This document shows positions 25,972-34,443 of a stretch of DNA of 64,000 bases, in pieces. The DNA comes from Pseudomonas mosselii. Its GTDB lineage: Bacteria > Pseudomonadota > Gammaproteobacteria > Pseudomonadales > Pseudomonadaceae. The DNA lies in NCBI RefSeq assembly GCF_005796105.1, contig NZ_VAUO01000001.1:62001-126000 (forward strand), in the 5' to 3' direction. The notes under the pieces are model-generated. The model had not been told where the DNA came from. It ran no database searches and saw only the letters and a list, made by a program, of their open reading frames with translations. Within the stretch, counting starts at the first letter, position 1; the number at the start of each line of letters is the position of its first letter. The position numbers and the translations under genes are program-made.

Positions 25972-26331
25972 ATGTACACCATCTTGATCGTCGATGACGA
26001 GTACCTGATCGCTGATATCCTGGGTTTTGCCCTGGAAGACGAAGGCTTTCTGGTGGAAAAGGCCAGCAATGGTCGTAAGGCGCTGGACGCGTTGAAAGAG
26101 AAACGCGTAGACCTGGTGATCACGGACTACATGATGCCTGTGCTCAACGGCAAGGAGCTGGCCGAAGCCATCCGTGGCGAGTTGCAGCTCGCCGACTTGC
26201 CGGTGGTGTTGATGAGCGGTGCGCAAGCCAGCCTGGGGCGTGTGTGCCCGGAGCTGTTCGCGGCAGTGTTCGACAAACCCTTCGACATGGACACAATGAT
26301 CGCCACGGTGCGTGAACTCCTGGGCACCTGA
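25972..26331 (+). CDS. Stand-alone REC response regulator
   Basis: A 119-residue single-domain CheY-like receiver. The acidic pocket is D8-D9 (LIVDDEY), the phosphoacceptor is D52 in VITDYMMP, the Ser at 82 (LMSG) and the Lys in FDKPFD near 102 are in place. No output domain is attached, so it must act on another protein; the KaiC-type ATPase or the kinase itself are the obvious candidates. It begins 12 bp after the KaiC gene. ATG start; a weaker upstream ATG at 25962 overlaps the KaiC stop. Confidence 0.9.
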   Translation: MYTILIVDDEYLIADILGFALEDEGFLVEKASNGRKALDALKEKRVDLVITDYMMPVLNGKELAEAIRGELQLADLPVVLMSGAQASLGRVCPELFAAVFDKPFDMDTMIATVRELLGT

Positions 26332-26408
26332 GGTTCAGGGGGAGGCTCCCCGCGTGGGCGGGCAATCGATCAGTCGCGTCCGTGCGGCTCGATGTTGTAA
26401 AGGTGGTA

Positions 26409-26603
26409 TTACTGATCGTTGTGTTTCTCCGGTGCTGGACTGCCAGCCTGAATGCGTTTGAAAATCTCTTCACGGTGCACCTGAACATCCTTGGGTGCAT
26501 CGATACCGATCCTCACTTGCATACCCTTGACGCCCAGAATGGTGACTTTGATGTCATCGTTGATAACGATGCTTTCGCCAACTTTGCGGGTGAGTATCAG
26601 CAT
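26409..26603 (-). CDS. csrA: CsrA/RsmA-family post-transcriptional regulator
   Basis: A 64-residue homodimeric RNA-binding protein. The sequence begins [18 protein letters not shown], followed by [19 protein letters not shown] and [15 protein letters not shown], with a short charged tail. It contains the conserved L4/R6 N-terminal strand and the VHREEI RNA-contact strand including R44. AAGGAG stands before the ATG at 26603. Pseudomonas has two to several such proteins (RsmA, RsmE, RsmI); this one is closest to the RsmE-like type by eye. It represses translation by binding GGA motifs in leaders. Confidence 0.95.
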   Translation of the reverse strand: MLILTRKVGESIVINDDIKVTILGVKGMQVRIGIDAPKDVQVHREEIFKRIQAGSPAPEKHNDQ

Positions 26604-26860
26604 GTAGTTCTCCTTGGTGGTGTAGATGGCCGCGAGCCGTTTGCCCTGCGGTGGGAGCTTGTCCCTCTTCCCTCTCATTAAAGACGCTTTCGGCGGATAA
26701 GAATTCCCCGACAGACAAATTCTGTAGCTTCTCTGTGCAGCAGGTGTCGATGGCTGATTGCACGCCACCGGCGAAGGTGCTCGGTGGCAAGGATAGGGGG
26801 ATTGGTTGAATATGGGAAATTTCGTTGTTCAATAGGGTAAATAGTTGACCTGCATGATCG

Positions 26861-27871
26861 TCAGGGCGACAGCGCTTGCAGAAAGCGCAGCAAAACCACT
26901 TCGTCGGCTTCCAAGCCTTTGCGTTGCCGAGCGCGGGGCAACGCTGCCAGTCGCCCCAGATGGAAGTGCTCCAGCACCGCTGGGTGAATGTAGCAGCGCC
27001 GACACACCGCTGGGGTGTTGCCCAGGCGTGAGGCCACCTGGCGTACGATGGCTGCGGCCTGGCGTCGGGCCTCGACATCGGGTTGCCAAGCCAAGGGTCT
27101 GAGCAGGCTCAGTGCCAGGCTGCTGCCGGCCCAGGTACGGTAGTCCTTGGCCGTGAAGTCGGCGCCGGTCAACTGTTGGAGAAACTGGTTGACCTCGGTG
27201 GAGCCGACGCTATGGCGTTGACCTTCTTCGTCCAGATACTGGAACAACGCTTGCCCTGGCAGTTCCATGCAGCGCTTGAGCAGTGCAGCCAGGCGCCGGT
27301 CGCGCAGGGTGACGTCGTGCTCGACGCCACGTTTGCCGCGGAACTGGAAACGGATGCTGCTGCCGCGTACCTCGACGTGGCGGTTGTTCAGGGTGGTCAG
27401 GCCATAGGAGCGGTTGTCGCGCAGGTACTGGCGATTGCCAATGCGAATCAGCGTGCAATCGAGCAGGCTGATCACCAAGGCCATCACTTTCTCCCGATCC
27501 AGGCCAGGCCGGGACAGGTGCTGCTCCAGTTTTAGGCGCAGGCGTGGCAGTGCTTGGGCGAAGGCGAGCATGCGCGCGTACTTGTGCTGATCGCGCAGCT
27601 CGCGCCATTGCGCGTGATAACGGTACTGCTTGCGGCCGCGGGCGTCACGCCCGGTAGCCTGCAAATGCCCCTGCGGGTCGGCGCAGATCCACACCTCGGT
27701 ATATGCAGGCGGAATGACCAGTGCCGCGATGCGTGCCAGGGTTTCTGGGTCGTGGATGCGTGCGCCGTCGGCGTCGAAATAGTGGAAGCGGTCACGCCAG
27801 CGGCGTCGGCTGAAGCCTGGCTGGGTATCGTCGACATAGTGCAGGCTGGCGGGCAACGGGCAGTCGTTCAT
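26861..27871 (-). CDS. DNA topoisomerase IB
   Basis: A 336-residue type IB topoisomerase of the viral/bacterial form. N-terminal domain through VWICADPQGHLQATGRDARG; the core domain has the conserved arginines and RKQYRYHAQW, LDCTLIRIGNRQYLRDN and the C-terminal nucleophile Tyr294 in CRRCYIHP. The active-site Lys is in the FRGKRGVEH loop. It relaxes supercoils by a 3'-phosphotyrosine intermediate. It stands alone between csrA and modC; bacterial topoisomerase IB is found in only part of the pseudomonads and related genera. Confidence 0.95.
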   Translation of the reverse strand: MNDCPLPASLHYVDDTQPGFSRRRWRDRFHYFDADGARIHDPETLARIAALVIPPAYTEVWICADPQGHLQATGRDARGRKQYRYHAQWRELRDQHKYARMLAFAQALPRLRLKLEQHLSRPGLDREKVMALVISLLDCTLIRIGNRQYLRDNRSYGLTTLNNRHVEVRGSSIRFQFRGKRGVEHDVTLRDRRLAALLKRCMELPGQALFQYLDEEGQRHSVGSTEVNQFLQQLTGADFTAKDYRTWAGSSLALSLLRPLAWQPDVEARRQAAAIVRQVASRLGNTPAVCRRCYIHPAVLEHFHLGRLAALPRARQRKGLEADEVVLLRFLQALSP

Positions 27872-27926
27872 CGGCGCAGTCCATCAAGTGGCTCTGCTCA
27901 ATGGACAACGCGCGCTCCGGGGTTGC

Positions 27927-29018
27927 TCAGCCTAGCAGCGCTACCGACTTGATCTGGGCCCATAGCCGCTGTCCGGGGCGCAGCGCCAGTTGATCGGCCG
28001 AGTACCGGGTGATGCGCGCCAGCAATGCACTACCGCCAGCATCCAGATTGACCAGCAGGTGGGCTGGGTTATCGGCCGCACGGCATTCACGCACGTAGAC
28101 CGGCAGCCGGTTTAGGATGCTTGAGGCACTGTCGGCATCCAGTGCCAGGCTGACGTCACGGGCCTGTACCTTCAGTCGCAGGGTCCTGCCCACCTGCAGG
28201 CCGGGATGCGCGATGCGCAGTTGCGGGCCATCACCTCCCGGCAAGCGCAGGTCGAACAAGCCGTAGTGCGGATCGTGCCTGATTACCAGGCCTTCAAGCA
28301 CGACGCCAGCGTCTTCTCCTTGGGCCAGCGGCAGGTCCAGGCGTGACAGGGTCTGGCCGATCGGACCGCTGGCCAGCGCCTTGCCTTGCTCCAGCAGCAC
28401 CAGATGATCAGCCAGTCGGGCGACTTCGTCCTGCGCGTGGCTGACGTACACCAGCGGGATGTCCAGCTCATCGTGAAGGCGCTCCAGGTAGGGCAGGATC
28501 TCGCGTTTGCGCGCGCTGTCCAGGGCGGCCAGCGGCTCATCCATCAGGAGCAGTCGTGGGCTGCTCAGTAGCGCTCGGGCGATGCCCACGCGCTGTGCCT
28601 CGCCACCGGAGAGGGTGGCCGGTTTACGTTCGAGCAGATGGTCGATGCCGAGCAACTGGCAGGCCTGGTCCTGGCTGATCTTGCGCTCGCGCGCAGCCAC
28701 GCGGCGCCAGCCAAACGCCAGGTTGCCGCGCACTGACAAGTGCGGGAACAGGCTGGCCTCCTGGAACACGTAACCTACGGGGCGCTTGTGCGGGGCGACG
28801 AAATGGCCGCGTGCGCTGTCTTCCCAGATCTCGCCATTGACCTCGATGTAGGCGCTGGTCGCGCGCTCCAGGCCAGCCAGGCAGCGCAGGCAGGAGGTTT
28901 TGCCGGAGCCTGAAGGGCCGAACAGCGCGCTGATGCCGCGCCCCGGCAGTTGCAGGTCGACGTCCAGGGTGAAATCGTCGCGGGCAAGGCGCAGGCGCGC
29001 CTGTATCGATGCACTCAT
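27927..29018 (-). CDS. modC: Molybdate ABC transporter, ATPase ModC
   Basis: A 363-residue ABC ATPase from the ATG at 29018, which has GGAG five bases upstream and lies one base after the modB stop; the frame's longer start is not needed. Walker A GPSGSGKT, signature LSGGEAQRV, Walker [13 protein letters not shown] and the switch His ([13 protein letters not shown]) are present. The C-terminal ~120 residues are the Mop/TOBE molybdate-binding domain ([20 protein letters not shown]) found only in ModC proteins. It powers molybdate uptake with ModAB. Confidence 0.96.
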   Translation of the reverse strand: MSASIQARLRLARDDFTLDVDLQLPGRGISALFGPSGSGKTSCLRCLAGLERATSAYIEVNGEIWEDSARGHFVAPHKRPVGYVFQEASLFPHLSVRGNLAFGWRRVAARERKISQDQACQLLGIDHLLERKPATLSGGEAQRVGIARALLSSPRLLLMDEPLAALDSARKREILPYLERLHDELDIPLVYVSHAQDEVARLADHLVLLEQGKALASGPIGQTLSRLDLPLAQGEDAGVVLEGLVIRHDPHYGLFDLRLPGGDGPQLRIAHPGLQVGRTLRLKVQARDVSLALDADSASSILNRLPVYVRECRAADNPAHLLVNLDAGGSALLARITRYSADQLALRPGQRLWAQIKSVALLG

Positions 29019-29019
29019 C

Positions 29020-29699
29020 TTAGCTCCAGCCAGCCTTGCCACGGCGGCCAGCGTAAAGCACCAGCAGCACCAGGAAGGAGAACACCAGCATCGCCCCGGC
29101 CAGCCAATGGGCCTGGGCGTATTCCATGGCCTCGACGTGATCGTAGATCTGCACCGAGACTACGCGCGTCTTGTCCGGGATGTTGCCACCGATCATCAGT
29201 ACCACGCCGAACTCGCCGACGGTGTGGGCGAAGCCGAGGATACTGGCGGTGATGAAACCGGGGCGGGCCAGCGGCAGTACCACGTTGATGAACGTATCCC
29301 AAGGACTGGCGCGCAGGGTGGCGGCCACTTCCAGCGGACGCTGGCCGATGGCGCTGAAGGCATTTTGCAGCGGCTGGACCACGAACGGCATGGAGTACAC
29401 CACCGAACCGATCACCAGCCCGCTGAAGCTGAATACCACGCTGCCCAGCCCCAACGCCTGTAGGCTCTGGCCGATCCAGCCGTGCGGGCCGAGGGCCAGC
29501 AGCAGGTAGAAGCCGATCACCGTCGGCGGTAGCACCAAGGGCAGGGCCACCACCGCACCGATCGGTCCGCGCAGCCAGGAGCGGGTGCGCGCCAGCCACC
29601 AGGCGATGGGCGTGCCCAGCACCAGCAGGATGGCGGTGGTCAGGCTGGCCAGTTTGAGGGTCAGCCAGACCGCACCCAGGTCACTGGCATCTAGCGGCA

Positions 29700-29700
<1 letters not shown>
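29020..29700 (-). CDS. modB: Molybdate ABC transporter permease ModB
   Basis: A 226-residue inner-membrane permease with five to six spans ([37 protein letters not shown] and others) and the EAA-loop [23 protein letters not shown] that docks ModC. Its ATG overlaps the modA stop in TGATG (29702-29698). Confidence 0.95.
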
Positions 29701-30548
<848 letters not shown>

Positions 30549-30559
30549 CTATCTGGTGG

Positions 30560-31624
30560 TCAGGTTTTTATGTGGTGCCCGGCAATTGCGCAGGTCAGCT
30601 CGGCTGCCGACAGGTGTTTGCCCAGGCCTAGCCCCTGGCCCGCCCAGAGGTTGCTGAAATCGCTGTTGCCCTCTGGGTCGGTGATCGCTCGCAGCGGCAT
30701 CAGCGCGCCGCCTGCCAAGGGAAAACGCGGTGCCAGTGGGCTGATCGGGCCCAATTCGCGCATCAGGCGGTTGTTGATGCCACGTGCGGGGCGCCCGGTG
30801 AACAGGTTGGTCATGGCGGTATCGCTGGCTGGCGCGTTGTCCAGTGCATGGCGATGGGCCGCTGAAACCTTGGCCTCGGGGCAGAACAAATAGGCGGTGC
30901 CGGCCTGCACGGCCGAGGCGCCCAAGGCCAGGGCAGCGAGGAGTCCGCGATGATCACCGACCCCGCCAGCGGCGATCACCGGCACATCCACCGCATCCAC
31001 GACCTGCGGCACCAGGGCGAATGTGCCGATCTGGCTGTTGAGCTCCTGACTCAGGAACATGCCACGGTGCCCGCCGGCCTCGCTGCCCATGGCAATGATC
31101 GCGTCGCAGCCGTGCTCTTCCAGCCAGCGCGCTTCTTCTACCGTGGTGGCGCTGGAGAGTATCTTGGCGCCGCAGGCCTTGACCCGCAGCAACAGGTCGG
31201 GCGCTGGCAGGCCGAAGTGGAAGCTGACCACTTCCGGGCGCAGTGCTTCGACCAGTTGGCACGCCTGTTCGTCGAACGGCGCGCGGTTGGACACCGGCGT
31301 AGGGGCGTTGAAATCGGCGCCAAGCTCGTCGTAGTAGGGCTTGAGCGCCTGCTTCCAGCGTGCATCCTGCTCAGGATCTGGCGCCGGCGGCTGATGGCAA
31401 AAGAAGTTCAGGTTGAGCGGACCGCTGCAAGCACTGCGAAACGTCTCGACCTCGGCGCGCACCTGCGCATGGGTGAGCATGGCGCAGGGCAGGGCGCCCA
31501 GGCCACCGGCATTGCCTACGGCAATCGCCATGGCCGAGCCACTGGCGCCGGCCATGGGCGCCTGGAGAATGGGCAACTCGATACCTAGAAGGTCGAGGAT
31601 GCGGCGGTCTTGCCAGGGGCTCAT
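30560..31624 (-). CDS. NAD(P)H-dependent flavin oxidoreductase / nitronate monooxygenase
   Basis: A 354-residue FMN-binding TIM-barrel enzyme of the nitronate-monooxygenase/2-nitropropane dioxygenase family: LPILQAPMAGASGSAMAIAV, PLNLNFFCHQPPAPDP, AIIAMGSEAGGHRGMFLS (with the catalytic-region His of GGHRG) and IAAGGVGDHRGLLAALALGA as phosphate-binding end. It oxidises toxic nitronates in characterised members. Monocistronic, next to the 56-residue ORF and DUF1883 gene on the same strand. Confidence 0.92.
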   Translation of the reverse strand: MSPWQDRRILDLLGIELPILQAPMAGASGSAMAIAVGNAGGLGALPCAMLTHAQVRAEVETFRSACSGPLNLNFFCHQPPAPDPEQDARWKQALKPYYDELGADFNAPTPVSNRAPFDEQACQLVEALRPEVVSFHFGLPAPDLLLRVKACGAKILSSATTVEEARWLEEHGCDAIIAMGSEAGGHRGMFLSQELNSQIGTFALVPQVVDAVDVPVIAAGGVGDHRGLLAALALGASAVQAGTAYLFCPEAKVSAAHRHALDNAPASDTAMTNLFTGRPARGINNRLMRELGPISPLAPRFPLAGGALMPLRAITDPEGNSDFSNLWAGQGLGLGKHLSAAELTCAIAGHHIKT

Positions 31625-31647
31625 GGGCGACTCCTTGAGTGCGGGGG

Positions 31648-31818
31648 TTACAGGGCCTTGCTGACCTGGATATCGCTGATCTTGTTGGCGTCGTCGCCGT
31701 GAATCTTGCGCAGGGCCTCTTGGGCTTGCTCGAGCGAGGCGTCGGGCATCAGCGCGAAATCCCAGCGGCGCTGGCCGTCGAGCTTGTATTTGATGACGTA
31801 CTTGGTGGTCTGGGTCAT
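31648..31818 (-). CDS. 56-residue hypothetical protein
   Basis: Read on the minus strand: MTQTTKYVIKYKLDGQRRWD followed by FALMPDASLEQAQEALRKIH and GDDANKISDIQVSKAL, stop TAA at 31650-31648. A compact alpha/beta-looking sequence with regular coding composition. It lies 7 bp downstream of the DUF1883 gene in the same direction, so they probably form an operon. The name and function are not known to me. Confidence 0.75.
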   Translation of the reverse strand: MTQTTKYVIKYKLDGQRRWDFALMPDASLEQAQEALRKIHGDDANKISDIQVSKAL

Positions 31819-31825
31819 GCGAGTC

Positions 31826-32128
31826 TTATCCGAGTTTCGACGACGAGCGACGAATGATCTTGATCTTGTGGGTGAAGGCCGGTTTGCGGGTTACCGAGAT
31901 CGGCCGTGTCGTCACGGTGTCCAGGGTGATGTTCCAGAAACCGGTGCTAGGCACGGTGATCTTGGCGGGAAAACGCTCGAAGTGCCCACCGTGGTAGGTG
32001 TGGCGCCCGCCGTTTTTGAAACTGCGGAAGTTGGCGTCGTTCATCAGGCGGATATTGCAGCGCTGGGAGCACTCGACGACGACGATGTCGTCCTCGTTCA
32101 GGTGCTCGCGCTGGTGTACGAATTTCAT
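31826..32128 (-). CDS. DUF1883 domain protein
   Basis: A 100-residue protein from the ATG at 32128 (MKFVHQREHLNEDDIVVVEC), with GGAG six bases upstream. DUF1883-type features: SQRCNIRLMNDANFRSFKNG, GRHTYHGGHFERFPAKITVP and GFWNITLDTV. The family is a small beta-rich domain of unknown function, found as a stand-alone protein or fused to TIR-like domains. No transmembrane segment. It leads the two-gene unit with the 56-residue ORF. Confidence 0.85.
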   Translation of the reverse strand: MKFVHQREHLNEDDIVVVECSQRCNIRLMNDANFRSFKNGGRHTYHGGHFERFPAKITVPSTGFWNITLDTVTTRPISVTRKPAFTHKIKIIRRSSSKLG

Positions 32129-32283
32129 GGGTTGCTCCGCAAGGATTGGTTCAGCGAACGGGAAAGATACCACGATGTGGGGGCGACTTCCCTCCGCTGG
32201 CATGCTCGCGATTTGCACCCTTTGCGGGAGCTAATCGGCCGTTGCGCGGTCACAGGAGGCATTTGCAATGGGAGAGCGTGTAC

Positions 32284-32646
32284 ATGAAATGGCTGGTGGT
32301 CGGTTTGTCGTTGCTGGTAGGCGGTTGCGTCAGTGTGTCGGAACTGGAGCGCTCGCATGAAACCATGGACGTTATTTCGGGCAAGGCGCCCCGTGAGTAT
32401 GCCGACTGCGTGAAGCACCGGCTCGCTGACAGCCGTGGTGAGCTGCAGGAGCAGGCACGCGGCGACGAAGACTTGCGCCTGATCGTGCCGCAGAAGCTGT
32501 CGAGCCTGGGCGGACCTGCGGCGCTACTGGACATCGACAAGCGCGGTAATGGCAGTTCGATCAAGGTCTACGAGCGGCTGAACAATTTCCCGCTGCGCCT
32601 GGGCGATGTACGCACGGCTGCGACCGCCTGCATTTCGGGGAATTGA
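32284..32646 (+). CDS. Small lipoprotein
   Basis: A 120-residue lipoprotein (MKWLVVGLSLLVGGCVSVSE, lipobox LVGGC) followed by a small domain (ELERSHETMDVISGKAPREY, ADCVKHRLADSRGELQEQA) with two Cys that may pair. A GGGAGAG site lies about eight bases before the ATG. Unrecognised family; outer-membrane anchored by prediction. Confidence 0.8.
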   Translation: MKWLVVGLSLLVGGCVSVSELERSHETMDVISGKAPREYADCVKHRLADSRGELQEQARGDEDLRLIVPQKLSSLGGPAALLDIDKRGNGSSIKVYERLNNFPLRLGDVRTAATACISGN

Positions 32647-32711
32647 TCCAGCTCAGTAGAAGTCGGGTTAGCCTCGCGGTGGCATGTTCCTGAGTGGCAC
32701 ATAGGCCTACT

Positions 32712-32757
32712 ATTTCCTTGCTTATGCTTTTTGGGCCTAAGCTTATAACAAGGAAAT
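32712..32757 (+). promoter_or_regulatory. Inverted repeat upstream of tsdBA
   Basis: ATTTCCTTG (32712-32720) and CAAGGAAAT (32749-32757), identical arms spaced by 28 bp and extended by a partly matching TTATGCTT/AAGCTTATAA. Position 13 bp before the tsdB start suggests an operator or an mRNA leader hairpin covering the ribosome site. Confidence 0.45.
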
Positions 32758-32769
32758 GGAGACTCCGTG

Positions 32770-33429
32770 ATGAAACCCCTGAGCCATGCCCTGATCAGCA
32801 GCCTGCTGATACTCGGTGGGTCTTCGGCGTTTGCCGCCGATGGCCAGCGTATTTACAACCAGGGTGGGAATAACCCCGCCGCCATGGCCTGCATGGGCTG
32901 CCACGGCCCGGATGCCAAGGGCATCGCTGCCGCAGGTTTCCCCCGGCTGGCGGGCCTGCCGGCCGACTACCTGGCCAAGCAATTGCGCGATCTGCGCGGT
33001 GCCAGCCGACAGCAAGCGGTGATGACGCCGTTAGCCAAGGCGTTGGACGACGCCGAAATCGATGCCGTCAGCGCCTACCTCGCGCAGTTGCCCAGCGATT
33101 CGCCGCCTGAGCTGCGCCGGCAGCAGATCGCGGGCGACCCCACCACTCGCCTGGCGCTGTATGGCGACTGGAGCCGTCAAGTGCCCGGTTGCGTGCAGTG
33201 CCATGGTCCGGGTGGCGTCGGCGTGGGTGAGCACTTCCCACCCCTTGCCGGGCAGCCCGCGGGCTATCTGGTTGCGCAATTGCAAGCCTGGCGCAATGGC
33301 ACGCGCAGCAACGACCCCAACCGTCTGATGGTCGAGGTGGCCAAGGCGTTGACCGATACCGAGGTCACGGCCCTTGCCGAGTATTTCGCCAACGCCGGTG
33401 TGCAGCCTGCCCAGGAGGTCAAGCCATGA
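32770..33429 (+). CDS. tsdB: Dihaem cytochrome c, TsdB-type electron acceptor
   Basis: A 219-residue periplasmic cytochrome c of the c4 type with two haem-binding motifs: CMGCH in ACMGCHGPDAKG and CVQCH in GCVQCHGPGGVG. Signal peptide ends near SSAFAA. It accepts electrons from TsdA during thiosulfate oxidation and passes them to the terminal oxidase chain. The ATG at 32770 overlaps the GTG one codon earlier; GGAG lies before it. Followed by tsdA with a 4-bp overlap. Confidence 0.82.
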   Translation: MKPLSHALISSLLILGGSSAFAADGQRIYNQGGNNPAAMACMGCHGPDAKGIAAAGFPRLAGLPADYLAKQLRDLRGASRQQAVMTPLAKALDDAEIDAVSAYLAQLPSDSPPELRRQQIAGDPTTRLALYGDWSRQVPGCVQCHGPGGVGVGEHFPPLAGQPAGYLVAQLQAWRNGTRSNDPNRLMVEVAKALTDTEVTALAEYFANAGVQPAQEVKP

Positions 33430-34337
33430 AAGCCCTGATTGCAAGCATGTGGCTCGTACTGGGCAGTGCCCAGGCCGCTCCCGTCGCCATGGACGATCAG
33501 TCGCAACTGACAGTCACCCCAGCAAGCGTCGCACCGCAGTTCGTGCCACCTGCTGAAACGACCATTCCTGACAACGCGTTTGGCAAGATGGTCCGCGAAG
33601 GCCATGCGTTGTTCGTCGATACCCGGCGATTGATGCCGGATGCGGTCGGCAATGGCATGAATTGCAGTAACTGTCACCTCGATCAGGGTCGCATGGCTCA
33701 CTCCGCGCCGCTGTGGGGCGCCTATCCGATGTATCCGGCCTATCGCAAGAAAAACGACAAGGTCAACACCTTCGCCGAGCGGATCCAAGGCTGTTTCCAG
33801 TTCAGCATGAACGGGCGTCCCCCGGCGGCGGACAGCCAGCAGATGACTGCGCTCAGCGTTTACGCCTACTGGCTCTCGACCCAGGCACCTACCGGTGTCG
33901 AGATCGCAGGGCGCGGATACCCGGAAGTGGCGCAGCCAGCGGCGGGTTACGATTTCAAGCGTGGCGAGCAGGTGTACCGCGAACAGTGCGCGATCTGTCA
34001 TGGCAGCCAGGGCGAAGGGCAGAAGGTGGCTGGCGAGTATGTGATGCCGCCGTTGTGGGGGAGGGATTCCTATAACTGGGGGGCGGGCATGCACCGGATC
34101 AACACCGCAGCGTCGTTCATCAAGTACAACATGCCATTGGGCAAGCCCGGCAGTTTGAGTGACCAGCAGGCGTGGGACGTAGCGGCTTGGATCAATCGCC
34201 ACGAACGTCCCCAGGATCCGCGTCTGGTCGATGGCTCGATCGAGAAAACACGTGTGAAGTTCCATGCCAAGGATGGTGTCAACCTCTATGGGCAAAAGGT
34301 TGACGGCGTGCTGCTAGGCCAAGGCACTGAAGGCTGA
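33426..34337 (+). CDS. tsdA: Thiosulfate dehydrogenase TsdA
   Basis: A 303-residue dihaem enzyme that couples two thiosulfate ions to tetrathionate. Haem motifs CSNCH (NCSNCHLDQGRM) and CAICH (EQCAICHGSQGEG). Between them the diagnostic TsdA stretch GAYPMYPAYRKKNDKVNTFA and ERIQGCFQFSMNG, whose Cys is the unusual axial ligand of one haem in characterised TsdA. Signal peptide at the N-terminus (ending AQAA). Translationally coupled to tsdB (ATGA overlap). Confidence 0.88.
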   Translation: MKALIASMWLVLGSAQAAPVAMDDQSQLTVTPASVAPQFVPPAETTIPDNAFGKMVREGHALFVDTRRLMPDAVGNGMNCSNCHLDQGRMAHSAPLWGAYPMYPAYRKKNDKVNTFAERIQGCFQFSMNGRPPAADSQQMTALSVYAYWLSTQAPTGVEIAGRGYPEVAQPAAGYDFKRGEQVYREQCAICHGSQGEGQKVAGEYVMPPLWGRDSYNWGAGMHRINTAASFIKYNMPLGKPGSLSDQQAWDVAAWINRHERPQDPRLVDGSIEKTRVKFHAKDGVNLYGQKVDGVLLGQGTEG

Positions 34338-34373
34338 CGCAGGCGATCGCTCCAATGGCCGGCATCGGGCCTG

Positions 34374-34405
34374 ATGCTGTTCACTTAAGATTGAGCGAAC
34401 AGCAT
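34374..34405. terminator. Hairpin after tsdA
   Basis: ATGCTGTTC (34374-34382) / GAACAGCAT (34397-34405), perfect nine-base arms, 14-nt loop. Between convergent genes; no U-run on either side, so the terminator role is weak. Confidence 0.4.
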
Positions 34406-34443
34406 TACGGCTTCGTGCCGGCCTGCGTATCGGACGCGTCGCC

